Notes: generated from the letters alone by a model not told the origin. A stretch of 64,000 bases of DNA from Rhodomicrobium sp. R_RK_3 (GCF_002198715.1 NZ_MWLK01000036.1:154401-218400), one strand, 5' to 3'; positions 17,961 to 27,706 are shown, counted from the first letter of the stretch. Program-made: numbers and translations.

Positions 17961-18215
17961 TCAGATGCCGGTGCGGCCGAGACGCTTTTCGAGGCGCTCG
18001 ACGCGGCGGGAAAGCCGCCCGGCCGTGCCTTCGAGCCGCGCGCATTGCTCGGTCAGCCCGGCCGCGATCCGCTCGAAATCGGCTCTGAGCGCCGCGATCT
18101 CGCTTTCCAGCGCATTGTTGCGGGTCAGCATATCGAGCATGGCGTCGACAACCTTCGCCTGGTTGCCTTCGGGACGGGGGTAAGTCTCGCGCTGATCGCG
18201 GGCGGGGTCCGACAT
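17961..18215 (-). CDS. Small coiled-coil hypothetical protein
   Basis: 84 residues. From about residue 20 onward it is a heptad-patterned helix (MLDMLTRNNALESEIAALRA, then RLSRRVERLEKRLGR), so a dimeric or trimeric coiled coil is likely. The N-terminus is polar. It is divergent from the phosphoesterase-ATPase pair and converges with the MFS gene. I do not recognise a family; the coding call rests on base usage, coherent heptads and position. Confidence 0.55.
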   Translation of the reverse strand: MSDPARDQRETYPRPEGNQAKVVDAMLDMLTRNNALESEIAALRADFERIAAGLTEQCARLEGTAGRLSRRVERLEKRLGRTGI

Positions 18216-18363
18216 TGCATCAGCATATCAGTGCATGGGCAGGGCACAGGGCTTGACTGCCGGTTGCCTTAATCCGGGGTGAAAATCGGCGCGGCCTCCG
18301 CATCTATCCACCGCCCGGCCGGCCCGGTTGCGAATCGCTGCCGCTTCGGGGCAGAGTCGCAAG

Positions 18364-19488
18364 ATGGGGTTTCGTTTCATACACACGGCGGATTGGCAGC
18401 TCGGCAAGCCTTTCGGCAATTTTCCGGGCGATGTCGGCGCCGAATTGCGGCTGCAGCGTATCCGCACCGTCCAGCGCATCGCCGAACTGGCGCAGGAGCG
18501 CGCGGCTGACGCGGTGCTGGTCGCGGGCGATGTCTTCGACAGCAACGAGGTCGCAGACCGCACCATTGTCAGGACGCTCGAAGCGCTCAAAGCCTTCGCC
18601 GGGACCTGGGTCTTCCTGCCGGGCAATCACGACGCCGCGCTCGCCCATAGCGTCTGGACGCGGATGCGCGACATGGGCGTGCCGGACAATGTCGTCATCG
18701 CCGATGAGCCCGAGCCGCTCGATCGCTGGGGCGGCTCGGCCATCGTGCTGCCGGCACCGCTGCGCCGCCGACGCGAGGCGCTCGACCAGACCGAATGGTT
18801 CGACGGCGCCGCGACGCCGGACAATGCCATCCGCATCGGCCTCGCCCATGGCAGCGTCGCCAACCGGCTGCCGGGCGCGGCCGAGGCCTCCAACGAAATC
18901 CCCGAGGACCGCGCTGCGCGGGCCGGGCTCGACTATCTCGCCCTGGGCGACTGGCACGGCGCGCTGAACATCGCGGCGCGAAGCTGGTATTCCGGCACGC
19001 CGGAGCCCGACCGGCACAAGGCCAACCAATCCGGCTTCGTCCACCTCGTCGAGATCGCCGCGCCGCGCGCGCCCGAGCGCATCGAAACGCTCGGCGTCGG
19101 GCATTATTGCTGGCTGCGGCGCGAGGTCGAGATGATCGACGGCACCTGCAACGCCGCGCTCGAAGCGCTCGCCGCCCTTAGCGACGACCACCGCCGCTGC
19201 GTCATCCAGCTCGATCTGTCCGGCACGGTCAGCCTTGCCGAACGGCACCGGCTCGAACGCGAATTGACGCTCTGGGAAGCCAAGCTCCACCATCTCGACG
19301 TCGATGACCGCGCTTTGCTGGACGAGCCGACCTCCGACGATCTGGATGCCATCGACACGGCCGGCTTCGTGCGCCTCGCCGTCGAGCGGCTGCGCGCCAA
19401 GATGCAGGACCCCAACGATCCCGAGACCGGCGCGGCGCGCATGGCGCTGCGGATGATGTATCTCGACCATGTCGGGCAGGGGAATTGA
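18364..19488 (+). CDS. YhaO/SbcD-like exonuclease subunit (metallophosphoesterase)
   Basis: 374 residues of the Mre11/SbcD/YhaO class. Metal-site motifs are GDVFDSN, LPGNHDAAL, LAHGSV and LGDWHGAL. The first motif reads FIHTADWQLGKPF: the usual DxH histidine is glutamine, a form I believe occurs in some relatives. The ATG at 18364 gives the standard N-terminus. A C-terminal capping region of about 150 residues follows the catalytic domain. The partner ATPase starts 4 nt downstream, so the two likely form a nuclease-ATPase complex acting on DNA ends. Not the canonical SbcD by sequence. Confidence 0.85.
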   Translation: MGFRFIHTADWQLGKPFGNFPGDVGAELRLQRIRTVQRIAELAQERAADAVLVAGDVFDSNEVADRTIVRTLEALKAFAGTWVFLPGNHDAALAHSVWTRMRDMGVPDNVVIADEPEPLDRWGGSAIVLPAPLRRRREALDQTEWFDGAATPDNAIRIGLAHGSVANRLPGAAEASNEIPEDRAARAGLDYLALGDWHGALNIAARSWYSGTPEPDRHKANQSGFVHLVEIAAPRAPERIETLGVGHYCWLRREVEMIDGTCNAALEALAALSDDHRRCVIQLDLSGTVSLAERHRLERELTLWEAKLHHLDVDDRALLDEPTSDDLDAIDTAGFVRLAVERLRAKMQDPNDPETGAARMALRMMYLDHVGQGN

Positions 19489-19492
19489 TGCG

Positions 19493-22123
19493 ATGCAGAT
19501 CCGCCGCATCGAGATCCGCGATTTCCGCAAGCTCAGCCATGTGCTGATCGAAAACCTCGAGGACGGGCTGAACGTGCTCGTCGGCGACAATGAGGCGGGC
19601 AAGTCCACGCTGCTCGCCGCCCTGCGCGCGGTGCTGTTCGAGCGGCACAGGGTCAGCGGCGACGTGGCGGCGCGGATGCAGCCTTATGGGCAATCGGTGC
19701 GGCCGGAAGTCGCCATCGAGTTCGATCTGGGCGGCAAGAGCTGGAAATTGCGCAAGGCCTTCTGCCAGAAGCCGGAGGCGGAGCTGATCGGCCCCGGCGA
19801 GCGCGCCACCGGCGATGCCGTCGAGGAGCGGCTGGCCGAGCTGTTCGGCTTCAATCCGCCGGGGCGCGGCCAGTCGAAGCCCGAGGAGCATCAAGGCATT
19901 TACGGCTTGCTCTGGGTGGAGCAGGGCGGCTCGCATCGCTCGCTCGGCGTCGGCGCGGGGCGCAACATGATCGCCTCGGCGCTGGAGCTGGAGGTCGGCG
20001 AAGTCGTCGGCGGCGAGCGCGGGCGGGCCCTTCTAGCCGCCGCCGAGGAGCGCCGCAACGGCTTTTGGGACAAGCGCGGCAATCCGCGCGGCGATTATAA
20101 GGCGCTCCGCGACGAGGTCGCCGCGCTGGAGGCGCGCCAGGGCGATTTGACCGCGCAGCTTGCCGACTATGACGAGAAGATCGCCGCGCTGGAGAAGAAG
20201 AGCGAGGCGCTTGCCCGCTACGGGCGCGAGGATCATCACGGCAAGGCGATGCTGTCGGTCGAGGCGGCGAAGGCGGCGGTGCAGCGGTCGGAGAAGCTGG
20301 ACGCGGCTGTGAAGAGCGCGGCCGAGCGGCTGGACCGGCTGCGGCTGGAGCGCGATGCCGCCGCCGAGCGCAAGGACGCACGCGAAAAACTGGCGGCGGC
20401 GGTCGAGGCGGCGCGCAAGGCGGTCGCGGCGGCGCAATCCGAGGCCGACGATCGGCGGGCGCTTTTGGCAAGGCATGAGGCGGCAGCGGCAGGCGCGGAG
20501 GCCAATTTCGCAGAGGCACGGAAGGCGCGACAGCAGGCCGACGACCGCGTCCGCGCCATGGAGCAGGCGATCGCCCACGCCCAGGCCGCTGCTTTGCTGC
20601 GCGACCTCGATGAGCGGCTGACCGCCGCCGAGAACGCCGAGGCCAAGCGGCGCGAGCACACCGCCGCCGCCGAGGCCATCACCATCCGCAAGCCCGACAT
20701 CGCCGCGCTGGAAAAGCTGCAAAGCGAGTCCGACCGCGCCCGGCTGCAGCTCGAGGCGGCGAGCGTGCGGATCGCGTTTGAGCCGGAAGGCGCGCGCGGC
20801 GTCAGCGTCGATGGCGAGGCGCATGATGCGGGCGAGCCGCTGCGGCTGTCGCGCGACGCGGTGCTGGAATTGCAAGGTTATGGACGTTTGCGGATCCACC
20901 CGGGCGGCGGCGTCGAAGCGCTGCGGCAGGCGGCGGATGCGGCAGCCGCAAGCCTCAAGGACCGGCTGGCAAAACTCGGCTTCGCCGATCTTGCCGCCGC
21001 GCGCGAGGCTTTGGCGCGCGGCGTCTCGGCGCGCCAGGAGGCCGATGCCTTGGCGAAAACCATCGCCGCGCTTGCCCCGCAAGGTCTCGATGTGCTGCGG
21101 CAATCGGTCGAGAGCCAGCGCAATCTCGCCGAGCGCCCGCTGACGGAAATGGCCGCCGCGATCACCGAGGCGTCGGACGCCAGGCTCGCCGAACTCATCG
21201 CCGCCCAGCGCAAGGCGCTGAAGGCCGAGCAGAGCGCCGAAACCGCGCTGGCATCGGCGCGGACTGGGAAGGAGGAGGCCGGGCGCGAAGCGGCCACCCT
21301 CGCCGAGCGCTCCGCCGCCGCCCAGCGCCGGCAAGAGGCCAGCGTCCAGGATCTGACGGCGGCGCGCGCGCAGGCCGGCGACAAGGATCTGCTCGACGCC
21401 CTCGCGGCGGCGACGGACGCCGCAGGGCTCGCGGAAAAGCAGCACGCCGAGGCGAAAGCCGCGCTCGACGCCGCCGAACCCGACGCCGTGCTGCTCGAAC
21501 TCCAGCGCGCCGAGCGGGCCGAGCGCGCCATCCGCACCGACATCGACAGCCTCACCCGCGATAAGCGCGACATCGAAATCGAGCTGAAGGCGCTCGGCCG
21601 CGACGGCCTTGGCGAGCAACTCGCCGAGATCACCGGCCAGCGTGACGCGGCGGCCTCGCGCATCGCCGCCCTGCACGCCGAAGCCGCCGCCGCCCGCCTG
21701 CTGCACGACACGCTCGCCGAGGCCCAGCGCGAGACCAAGGACCGCTGGCTCGGCCCCGTCCGCGAGCGGGTGAAGCCCTATCTGAAGCTGATCCAGCCCG
21801 ACAGCGACATCGTGCTGAACGAGGACACGCTGGAAATCGAGCATTTCGTCCGCAAGGGCGTCCGGGAGCCGTTCCACTCGCTCAGCGTCGGCGCGCGCGA
21901 GCAGGTCGCGGTGATCGCCCGGCTGGCGCTGGCCGACATCCTGCGCGCCTCGGGCCAGCCTTCCGCCATCATCCTGGACGACGCGCTGGTGAACACCGAC
22001 GAGGGCCGTCTGGAGCGGATGCATCTGGTGCTGCAGAAGGCCGCGCAAGCGCTGCAAGTCCTTGTCCTGACCTGCCGGGAGCGCGATTTCCTGCAGCTCG
22101 GCGCGCCGATCAAGCGTATTTGA
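19493..22123 (+). CDS. YhaN/SbcC-like AAA ATPase with long coiled coils
   Basis: 876 residues. N-terminal Walker A GDNEAGKST is at residues 31-39; near the C-terminus are the ABC-like signature LSVGAREQVAVIARLALADI and Walker B AIILDDALVNTDE. Two Ala/Glu/Arg-rich coiled-coil arms lie between. At the centre (about 426-470), where Rad50/SbcC have a CxxC zinc hook, there is a beta-rich segment (VRIAFEPEGARGVSVDGEAH, LELQGYGRLRIHPGG) and no CxxC. The ATG at 19493 is 4 nt after the phosphoesterase stop. Expected role: ATP-driven partner of the nuclease in DNA-end processing. Confidence 0.85.
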   Translation: MQIRRIEIRDFRKLSHVLIENLEDGLNVLVGDNEAGKSTLLAALRAVLFERHRVSGDVAARMQPYGQSVRPEVAIEFDLGGKSWKLRKAFCQKPEAELIGPGERATGDAVEERLAELFGFNPPGRGQSKPEEHQGIYGLLWVEQGGSHRSLGVGAGRNMIASALELEVGEVVGGERGRALLAAAEERRNGFWDKRGNPRGDYKALRDEVAALEARQGDLTAQLADYDEKIAALEKKSEALARYGREDHHGKAMLSVEAAKAAVQRSEKLDAAVKSAAERLDRLRLERDAAAERKDAREKLAAAVEAARKAVAAAQSEADDRRALLARHEAAAAGAEANFAEARKARQQADDRVRAMEQAIAHAQAAALLRDLDERLTAAENAEAKRREHTAAAEAITIRKPDIAALEKLQSESDRARLQLEAASVRIAFEPEGARGVSVDGEAHDAGEPLRLSRDAVLELQGYGRLRIHPGGGVEALRQAADAAAASLKDRLAKLGFADLAAAREALARGVSARQEADALAKTIAALAPQGLDVLRQSVESQRNLAERPLTEMAAAITEASDARLAELIAAQRKALKAEQSAETALASARTGKEEAGREAATLAERSAAAQRRQEASVQDLTAARAQAGDKDLLDALAAATDAAGLAEKQHAEAKAALDAAEPDAVLLELQRAERAERAIRTDIDSLTRDKRDIEIELKALGRDGLGEQLAEITGQRDAAASRIAALHAEAAAARLLHDTLAEAQRETKDRWLGPVRERVKPYLKLIQPDSDIVLNEDTLEIEHFVRKGVREPFHSLSVGAREQVAVIARLALADILRASGQPSAIILDDALVNTDEGRLERMHLVLQKAAQALQVLVLTCRERDFLQLGAPIKRI

Positions 22124-22132
22124 GCGATCGCG

Positions 22133-22615
22133 CTAAACCCGGTGATAGGGATGGCCGGCGAGGATCGAGGCGGCGCGGTAAAGCTGTTCGGCGAGAACGG
22201 CGCGGGCGAGGCCGTGCGGCAGGGTCATGCGGCCGAACGACAAGGTCAGCGCGGCCTCGGCGGCAAGATCGGGCGCGAGCCCGTCAGGACCGCCGATGAT
22301 GAGGCATAGATTGCGGATGCCATTGTCGCGCGCGCTGGCGAGAAATTGCGCGAACTCCGCGCTGCCGAGCGTCTTGCCGCGTTCGTCCAGCGCCACGATG
22401 CGCGCGCCTTCGGGGATCTTCTTGCGCAGCTCGGCAGCCTCGGCGGCCTTGCGCTCGGGGGCGGAGCGCGCCTTGCTCTCGATCAGCTCGGTAATGGCGA
22501 CGCCGCCGAAACCGAGCGGCGCGCCGGTCTGCTGGAAGCGCTGGAGATAGCGCTCGACGATGCCGCGCTCGGCATCCTCCTTGAGGCGCCCGACGCACAG
22601 AATATGCAGCTTCAT
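22133..22615 (-). CDS. rlmH: 23S rRNA (pseudouridine1915-N3)-methyltransferase RlmH
   Basis: 160-residue SPOUT methyltransferase modifying pseudouridine 1915 in helix 69 of 23S rRNA. Start MKLHILCVGRLKE, the SAM-knot segment LIIGGPDGL and the ending SFGRMTLPHGLARAVLAEQL are diagnostic. It lies downstream of rsfS on the same strand, the conserved nadD-rsfS-rlmH order, and converges with the YhaN-like gene only 9 nt away. Confidence 0.95.
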   Translation of the reverse strand: MKLHILCVGRLKEDAERGIVERYLQRFQQTGAPLGFGGVAITELIESKARSAPERKAAEAAELRKKIPEGARIVALDERGKTLGSAEFAQFLASARDNGIRNLCLIIGGPDGLAPDLAAEAALTLSFGRMTLPHGLARAVLAEQLYRAASILAGHPYHRV

Positions 22616-22676
22616 GCGGACGGCCCGGCAAAGCAGACCCTCCGGACGGCGGAGGCCCGTCTCTCGAGAAGCGGCG

Positions 22677-23087
22677 TTAGACGGCGACCGGATCGGTCGG
22701 ACGGTCGGCCGACCACATCTTCTCGAGATTGTAGAACTGGCGCACTTCCGGCCGGAAGATATGGACGATGACGTCGCCGGCGTCGATCAGCACCCAGTCG
22801 CAATGCGGCATGCCTTCGACCCGGAGGCCGCCGACACCATCGGCTTTGAGCTTGTCGCGCAATTGATCGGCGATCGCGCCGACATGCCGCTGCGACCGCC
22901 CGGACGCAATCACCATGGTGTCGCCGATCGACGTCTTGCCGTGAAGGTCGATGGAGACAACATCTTCAGCTTTTGCATCGGAAAGGGAGTCGAGCACAGT
23001 CGTTAGGATGGACGCCGCGCCCTGGTCTTTCCCCAGCCGCGCGGATTTTGGCTTGCCACGGAGGGCCGCCCCTGTCGAGGTGTGCAT
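22677..23087 (-). CDS. rsfS: Ribosomal silencing factor RsfS
   Basis: 136 residues. The RsfS/DUF143 domain from about residue 25 contains DSLSDAKAEDVVSIDLHGKT, the conserved SQRHVGAIADQL, GLRVEGMPHCDWVLIDAGDV and VHIFRPEVRQFYNLEKMW. RsfS binds ribosomal protein L14 and blocks subunit joining in starvation. The first 24 residues are a variable extension; an internal start cannot be excluded. The 190-nt gap before it is unusually A+T-rich and probably carries its promoter. Confidence 0.95.
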   Translation of the reverse strand: MHTSTGAALRGKPKSARLGKDQGAASILTTVLDSLSDAKAEDVVSIDLHGKTSIGDTMVIASGRSQRHVGAIADQLRDKLKADGVGGLRVEGMPHCDWVLIDAGDVIVHIFRPEVRQFYNLEKMWSADRPTDPVAV

Positions 23088-23276
23088 TATCAGTTCAGTT
23101 TCCTTCCGTCATGGACAACCGGCCAGATCCGGCAAGGGCCGGAAACAAGCCGCTACGGATCTCGCTTCCGCAGAACTCTCCCAACATCGCCGAATGTGCG
23201 CCATTCGACTTGTTTTTTCAAGTTTGACCTGCGCCGAGCATTTAAAAATATTTGAATGCAAGACCGGAACTTAAGG

Positions 23277-23897
23277 TCAAATGCCACGTTTTTTGGCGTT
23301 GCCCGCTTTGCGGATCGCGGTCGAGGACAGGTCGGAGAGCGGCAAGGTGAGATAGATCCAGGCCGGCGGTTGCGCCAGGGCGAGACCGGCGGCGGCGCTT
23401 TCCGGCAGGCGCGCGCTGGCAAAACGCCGGGCAGCAGGCGCCGCGAGCGCGCTGTTGCGGGCGCCGGGGCGGTCGAGCACCAGGATCGGGATCGCGCCGA
23501 ACAGGCCGGTCCAGTCGCGCCAAAGGTGGAACTGGGCCAGATTGTCGCCGCCCATGATCCAGACGAAATGTACGCCCGGATAGCGCTTTTGCAGAAAATG
23601 CACCGTGTCGATGGCGTAGGGCGTCGGCAGCGCCGCCTCGAAATCGGTCACGACGATATCGGGATGCACGGCCAGAGTGCGCGCCTGCGCCACCCGCTCC
23701 GGCAGGCTCGCAAGATCGCCCGGGCGCTTCAGCGGATTGCCGGGCGTCACCATCCACCACAGCCGGTCGAGCCCCAGCCGCCGCAGCGCCGTCAGGCTGA
23801 TATGCAGATGCCCTTCATGCGCCGGGTTGAACGAGCCGCCGAGCAGCCCGACGCGCATTCCGGGCAGGGCGAGCGGCGGCCTGGCGTCGCTGGGCAT
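23277..23897 (-). CDS. nadD: Nicotinate-nucleotide adenylyltransferase
   Basis: 206 residues. Forms nicotinate adenine dinucleotide from NaMN and ATP in NAD synthesis. The nucleotidyltransferase motif GGSFNPAHEGHLHIS is followed by WWMVTPGNPLK, FVWIMGGDNLAQFHLW and the terminal LSSTAIRKA (ISSTxIR-like). Slightly short but complete. It lies between hisD and rsfS; the obg-proB-proA genes that often precede nadD in relatives are not here. Confidence 0.94.
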   Translation of the reverse strand: MPSDARPPLALPGMRVGLLGGSFNPAHEGHLHISLTALRRLGLDRLWWMVTPGNPLKRPGDLASLPERVAQARTLAVHPDIVVTDFEAALPTPYAIDTVHFLQKRYPGVHFVWIMGGDNLAQFHLWRDWTGLFGAIPILVLDRPGARNSALAAPAARRFASARLPESAAAGLALAQPPAWIYLTLPLSDLSSTAIRKAGNAKKRGI

Positions 23898-23910
23898 GGC
23901 GGGGCCTGGG

Positions 23911-25227
23911 TCAGGAGGCGGGCTGATCGGTGTCGCTCATGCCGAGGCGGATGGCGATCGAGCGGCGATGCGCGTCAAAACCCTCCACGCTGGCAAGCGT
24001 CATGGCCGCGGGGCCGAGCGCCGCTAGGCTGCGCTCGGTCAGCCGCAAGATCGAACTCCGCTTCATGAAATCCAGCACGCTGAGGCCGGAGGAGAACCGC
24101 GCCGAGCGCGCCGTCGGCAGCACGTGATTGGGGCCGGCGACATAATCGCCGATGGCCTCGGGCGTCATGCGGCCGAGAAAGATCGAGCCGGCATTGCGGA
24201 TCTTGCCCAGCATTTCGTCGGCATCCTCGATCTCGAGTTCGAGATGCTCGGGGGCGATGCGGTCGACCAGGGCGGGCGCCTGATCGAAATTCCGCACCAG
24301 GATGACCGCGCCATTGTCGCGCCAGCTCGCCCCGGCGATGGCCGCGCGGGGCAGCCTTGCAAGCTGCTGCGTCACGGCGGCCTCGACCGCGTCGGCAAAG
24401 CCCGCATCGTCGGTGATGAGGATCGCCTGCGCCGCCTCGTCATGCTCGGCCTGCGCCAGCAAGTCGGCCGCGACCCAGCGCGGATCGCTCGCTTTGTCCG
24501 CCACGATCAGCACTTCCGAGGGTCCGGCGATCATGTCGATGCCGACGGTGCCGAACACCTGCCGCTTGGCGGCGGCGACATAGGCGTTGCCCGGCCCCAT
24601 AATTTTCGCGACGGGGCGGATGCTCTCGGTGCCGAAGGCGAGCGCGGCGATCGCCTGCGCCCCGCCGACCGGATAGATCTCGTCCACTCCGGCCAGGCTT
24701 GCAGCGGCCAGCACCAGCGGATTGATCGCACCGCCGAGCGCCGGCACGCACATGGCGATGCGCGGCACGCCGGCAACCTTGGCCGGAATGGCGTTCATCA
24801 GCACGGAGCTCGGATAGCTGCCCTGCCCGCCCGGCACATAGATGCCGGCGGCTTCGACGGCGGTCCAGCGATGGCCCATCTCCGCGCCGCAACTGTCGGT
24901 ATAGAGGTCGTCGGCGGGGAGCTGGCGGCGGTGATAGGCCTCGATCCGCTCGGCGGCGAAGCGCATAGCGTGCAGATCGTCCTCATTGGCGGCGGCGACG
25001 GCAGCGTCGATCTCATCGGCGCTGAGGCGGATTTTCTCTGGGCTGAGCTCCAGCTTGTCGAAGCGGCGCGTGTAATCGATCAGCGCCGCGTCGCCCCGCT
25101 CGCGTACATCGCGGATGATCTCGCGCGCCGCCTCGTCCACATCCTCCGACTGCTCGCGCTTGGCGCCCAGAAACTCGGCGAACCGGCTCTCGAAATCGGG
25201 ATCGTCAATGATCAATCTGCGCGCCAT
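23911..25227 (-). CDS. hisD: Histidinol dehydrogenase
   Basis: 438 residues. Zn-dependent oxidation of L-histidinol to L-histidine in two NAD-linked steps. Clear motifs are YVPGGQGSYPSSVLMNAIPA, the NAD-binding VGGAQAIAALAFGT, GPGNAYVAAAKRQVFG, DMIAGPSEVLI and the catalytic NHVLPTARSARFSSGLSV. Five nt separate it from the DUF2948 gene upstream, giving the DUF2948-hisD pair common in rhizobia. Confidence 0.96.
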   Translation of the reverse strand: MARRLIIDDPDFESRFAEFLGAKREQSEDVDEAAREIIRDVRERGDAALIDYTRRFDKLELSPEKIRLSADEIDAAVAAANEDDLHAMRFAAERIEAYHRRQLPADDLYTDSCGAEMGHRWTAVEAAGIYVPGGQGSYPSSVLMNAIPAKVAGVPRIAMCVPALGGAINPLVLAAASLAGVDEIYPVGGAQAIAALAFGTESIRPVAKIMGPGNAYVAAAKRQVFGTVGIDMIAGPSEVLIVADKASDPRWVAADLLAQAEHDEAAQAILITDDAGFADAVEAAVTQQLARLPRAAIAGASWRDNGAVILVRNFDQAPALVDRIAPEHLELEIEDADEMLGKIRNAGSIFLGRMTPEAIGDYVAGPNHVLPTARSARFSSGLSVLDFMKRSSILRLTERSLAALGPAAMTLASVEGFDAHRRSIAIRLGMSDTDQPAS

Positions 25228-25232
25228 GGCTG

Positions 25233-25706
25233 TCAGCTCGCTGCCTCGGTGTCGTTATTGCCGTCGTCGGGATGTTCGGGTTTGCGGCGGGTCTTCCAGA
25301 TCGGGCCGAGATCGCGCAGCTCCGCCTCGATGCAGTCGACATGCAGCCTGACCGCGCCGCCGCCCGCGAAGAACAAGGTCACGTAGCCGCTCGGCAGCGT
25401 CGCCGCCTCGAATTTCACGGCGAGCAGTTCCAGCGCGTCGCCCTTGTTGTCGAGCGACAATTGCCGGAATTGGGCGTTCATCACCTTTTCGAAGCGCAGG
25501 GCCGCGCGCCGGCGCTCATATCCGCCGCCATTGGCCGTGCGCTTCTCGGTGGCGCTCACCCAGTCGAAGCGGTTGACGATCGCCGCGAAGCGCCGCTCCT
25601 GCGGGATGAACGCCATGTCCTCGACCAGCAGAACGGCATCCTGCAGATGAGCGGACATGATGGTCAAATCCTCATCGTCGAGCGCGATCAGTTTCAGGAG
25701 TTCCAT
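25233..25706 (-). CDS. DUF2948 family protein
   Basis: 157 residues with the family start LKLIALDDEDLTIMSAHLQD, AFIPQERRFAAIVNRFDW and the closing LHVDCIEAELRDLGPIWKTRRKP split over residues 118-144. DUF2948 proteins are small conserved alphaproteobacterial proteins of unknown function, typically encoded between murA and hisD, as here. Probable co-transcription with hisD. No catalytic motif is visible. Confidence 0.88.
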   Translation of the reverse strand: MELLKLIALDDEDLTIMSAHLQDAVLLVEDMAFIPQERRFAAIVNRFDWVSATEKRTANGGGYERRRAALRFEKVMNAQFRQLSLDNKGDALELLAVKFEAATLPSGYVTLFFAGGGAVRLHVDCIEAELRDLGPIWKTRRKPEHPDDGNNDTEAAS

Positions 25707-25862
25707 GGGTCAAGCCGCCAGCGCTTTTTTGTTTTGTGAGAATGCATAGCAATATGCGGCCTCGCCCGCAAATCTCAAGGTGCCGCCGTCCCGCCTAACG
25801 CCGGGCTAAGGAACAATGCCGCCCGTCCGCAGCTTGATCGTCTTTGCAAGGAGGATATCGCC

Positions 25863-26123
25863 ATGCTGTTCAGAACCGCCGCAATTGCAGCCCTTATCCT
25901 GGCTTCGCCGCCCGCGGCCTCGGCGGCCGACCGCGCGCCGACCCCGGAGGAACGCACCGCCATCGAAAACGCCTTGAAGGGACAGGGGTTTACCGCTTGG
26001 CGAGGAATTGAGTTCGATGACGGCAAATGGGAGGTCGACGGCGCCGTGCATGCGGACGGCAAGGAATACCAGGTCGACCTCGCGCCCTCGACCTACGCCA
26101 TCGTGAAGAAGGAGCGCGACTGA
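25863..26123 (+). CDS. Secreted PepSY-like small protein
   Basis: 86 residues. A signal peptide (MLFRTAAIAALILASPPAA, cleavage after ASA) precedes a single PepSY-like beta-alpha unit: PEERTAIENALKGQGFTAW, EFDDGKWEVDGAV and KEYQVDLAPSTYAIV. Such periplasmic domains are thought to be inhibitory or sensory. The ATG at 25863 follows AAGGAG with 7 nt spacing. It stands alone in plus orientation between minus-strand genes; function unknown. Confidence 0.8.
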   Translation: MLFRTAAIAALILASPPAASAADRAPTPEERTAIENALKGQGFTAWRGIEFDDGKWEVDGAVHADGKEYQVDLAPSTYAIVKKERD

Positions 26124-26182
26124 GAGGATCGGCGGGCCTTACGGCTGTCCGCTCCCTTGGCGGGCGCGGATACCGCTTTTTT

Positions 26183-26291
26183 GTCGTCCCAGCCAAAAGC
26201 GGGGATCCAGCAAAGGGCAATGATTGCCGTTGGGCATTGCCGTAAACGCGGTTGCTGCGGCGTACCGGGTTCCCGCTTTGGCGGGAATGAC
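26183..26291. repeat. REP-like composite palindrome
   Basis: GTCGTCCCAGCCAAAAGCGG at 26183 is mirrored by GGTTCCCGCTTTGGCGGGAA ending near 26291, with a second dyad between them (TTGCCGTT and its mirror around 26222-26250). The end half matches the 1.7-kb palindrome. It fills the gap between the PepSY-like gene and the end of murA, which converge, so it may act in termination. Confidence 0.65.
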
Positions 26292-26416
26292 AAGTTTATC
26301 TTGACGGCGGGCCGCTGCGACCTGAACAGATCACGCGCCGGCAACGCGTTTGCGGAAAGGCGAGCGGGCCCCGGCTCTCCGGCCGGGGCGACGGGATTAA
26401 GATTGAGTGTAGCCGC

Positions 26417-27706
26417 TCAGCCTTGAATGCGCTCGATCTGGGCGCCGCAATTGCTGAGCTTTTCTTCCAGGTGCTCGAAGCCGCGATCGAGATGATAGAC
26501 GCGATTGATCGTCGTCTCGCCCTCCGCGATCAGGCCGCCGATCACCAGCGACACCGAGGCGCGCAAATCGGTCGCCATCACTTCGGCGCCGCGCAACTGC
26601 TTGACGCCGCGCACGAAAGCCGTGTCGCCCTGGATGCGGATGTCGGCGCCGAGCCGGGTCAGCTCGGAGACATGCATGAAGCGGTTCTCGAAGATGGTCT
26701 CGCGGATCTTCGACTCGCCCGACGAGACCGCCATCAGCGCCATGAGCTGCGCCTGGAGGTCGGTCGGGAAGCCCGGGAACGGGTTGGTCTCGACCTCGAC
26801 CGGCGCGATGCCGGCGCCGTTGCGCGACACCTGCACGCCGCGATTGGTCTCGGTGATCTTCACCCCGGCCTGGCGCAGCACGTTGAAGGCTTCCTGCAGC
26901 AGGTCGGCGCGCGCGCCTTCGAGCAGCACGTCGCCGCCCGCCGCCGCGACGGCCATGGCATAGGTGCCGGTCTCGATGCGGTCGGGCAGCACCGAATGCA
27001 GCGCGCCTTCGAGATAATCGACGCCCTGGATGCGCAAGGTCGGCGTGTCGATGCCCTCGATGCGCGCGCCCATCTTGAGCAGGCAGGCGGCCAGATCGCC
27101 GACTTCGGGCTCGCAGGCGGCGTTCTCGATCACCGTCTCGCCCTTGGCCAGCACGGCAGCCATCAGCACGTTGTGCGTCGCCCCGACCGAGACTTTCGGG
27201 AATTGGATGCGCCCGCCACGCAAACCCTTCGGCGCCTTGGCGACGACATAACCGCCGGACAATTCCATCTCCGCGCCGAGCTGCTGCAAGCCCATCAGAT
27301 GCAGATCGACCGGTCGCGTGCCGATGGCGCAGCCGCCCGGCAGCGACACCGTCGCCTCGCCATAGCGCGCCAGGAGCGGCCCGAGCACCCAGAAACTGGC
27401 CCGCATCCGCCGCACCATGTCGTAGGGTGCGCGCGTATCGACGATGTCGCGCGCGGTCAGGTGGAAGGTCTCGCCGATATGGCCGCCATTATTGGCCCGC
27501 TTGCCGTCGACGGCGCAGTCGACGCCGTGATTGCGCAGGATGCGCGCGAGCAGATTGGTGTCGGCCAGATTGGGGACGTTCTTGAGGGTCAGCGTGTCGG
27601 AGGTCAGCAGGCTGGCGATCATCAGCGGCAGCGCCGCGTTCTTTGCGCCGCTGATCGGAATGACGCCGTTGAGAGGCTGGCCGCCCTGGATGCGAATTTG
27701 GTCCAT
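26417..27706 (-). CDS. murA: UDP-N-acetylglucosamine 1-carboxyvinyltransferase
   Basis: 429 residues. First committed step of peptidoglycan precursor synthesis: transfer of enolpyruvate from PEP to UDP-GlcNAc. The catalytic loop [16 protein letters not shown] carries Cys126, the fosfomycin target, and Lys22 lies in GAKNAALPL. The C-terminal repeat includes [19 protein letters not shown] and the ending [13 protein letters not shown]. Full length. The DUF2948 and hisD genes lie downstream on the same strand but with the PepSY-like gene inserted in opposite orientation. Confidence 0.97.
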   Translation of the reverse strand: MDQIRIQGGQPLNGVIPISGAKNAALPLMIASLLTSDTLTLKNVPNLADTNLLARILRNHGVDCAVDGKRANNGGHIGETFHLTARDIVDTRAPYDMVRRMRASFWVLGPLLARYGEATVSLPGGCAIGTRPVDLHLMGLQQLGAEMELSGGYVVAKAPKGLRGGRIQFPKVSVGATHNVLMAAVLAKGETVIENAACEPEVGDLAACLLKMGARIEGIDTPTLRIQGVDYLEGALHSVLPDRIETGTYAMAVAAAGGDVLLEGARADLLQEAFNVLRQAGVKITETNRGVQVSRNGAGIAPVEVETNPFPGFPTDLQAQLMALMAVSSGESKIRETIFENRFMHVSELTRLGADIRIQGDTAFVRGVKQLRGAEVMATDLRASVSLVIGGLIAEGETTINRVYHLDRGFEHLEEKLSNCGAQIERIQG

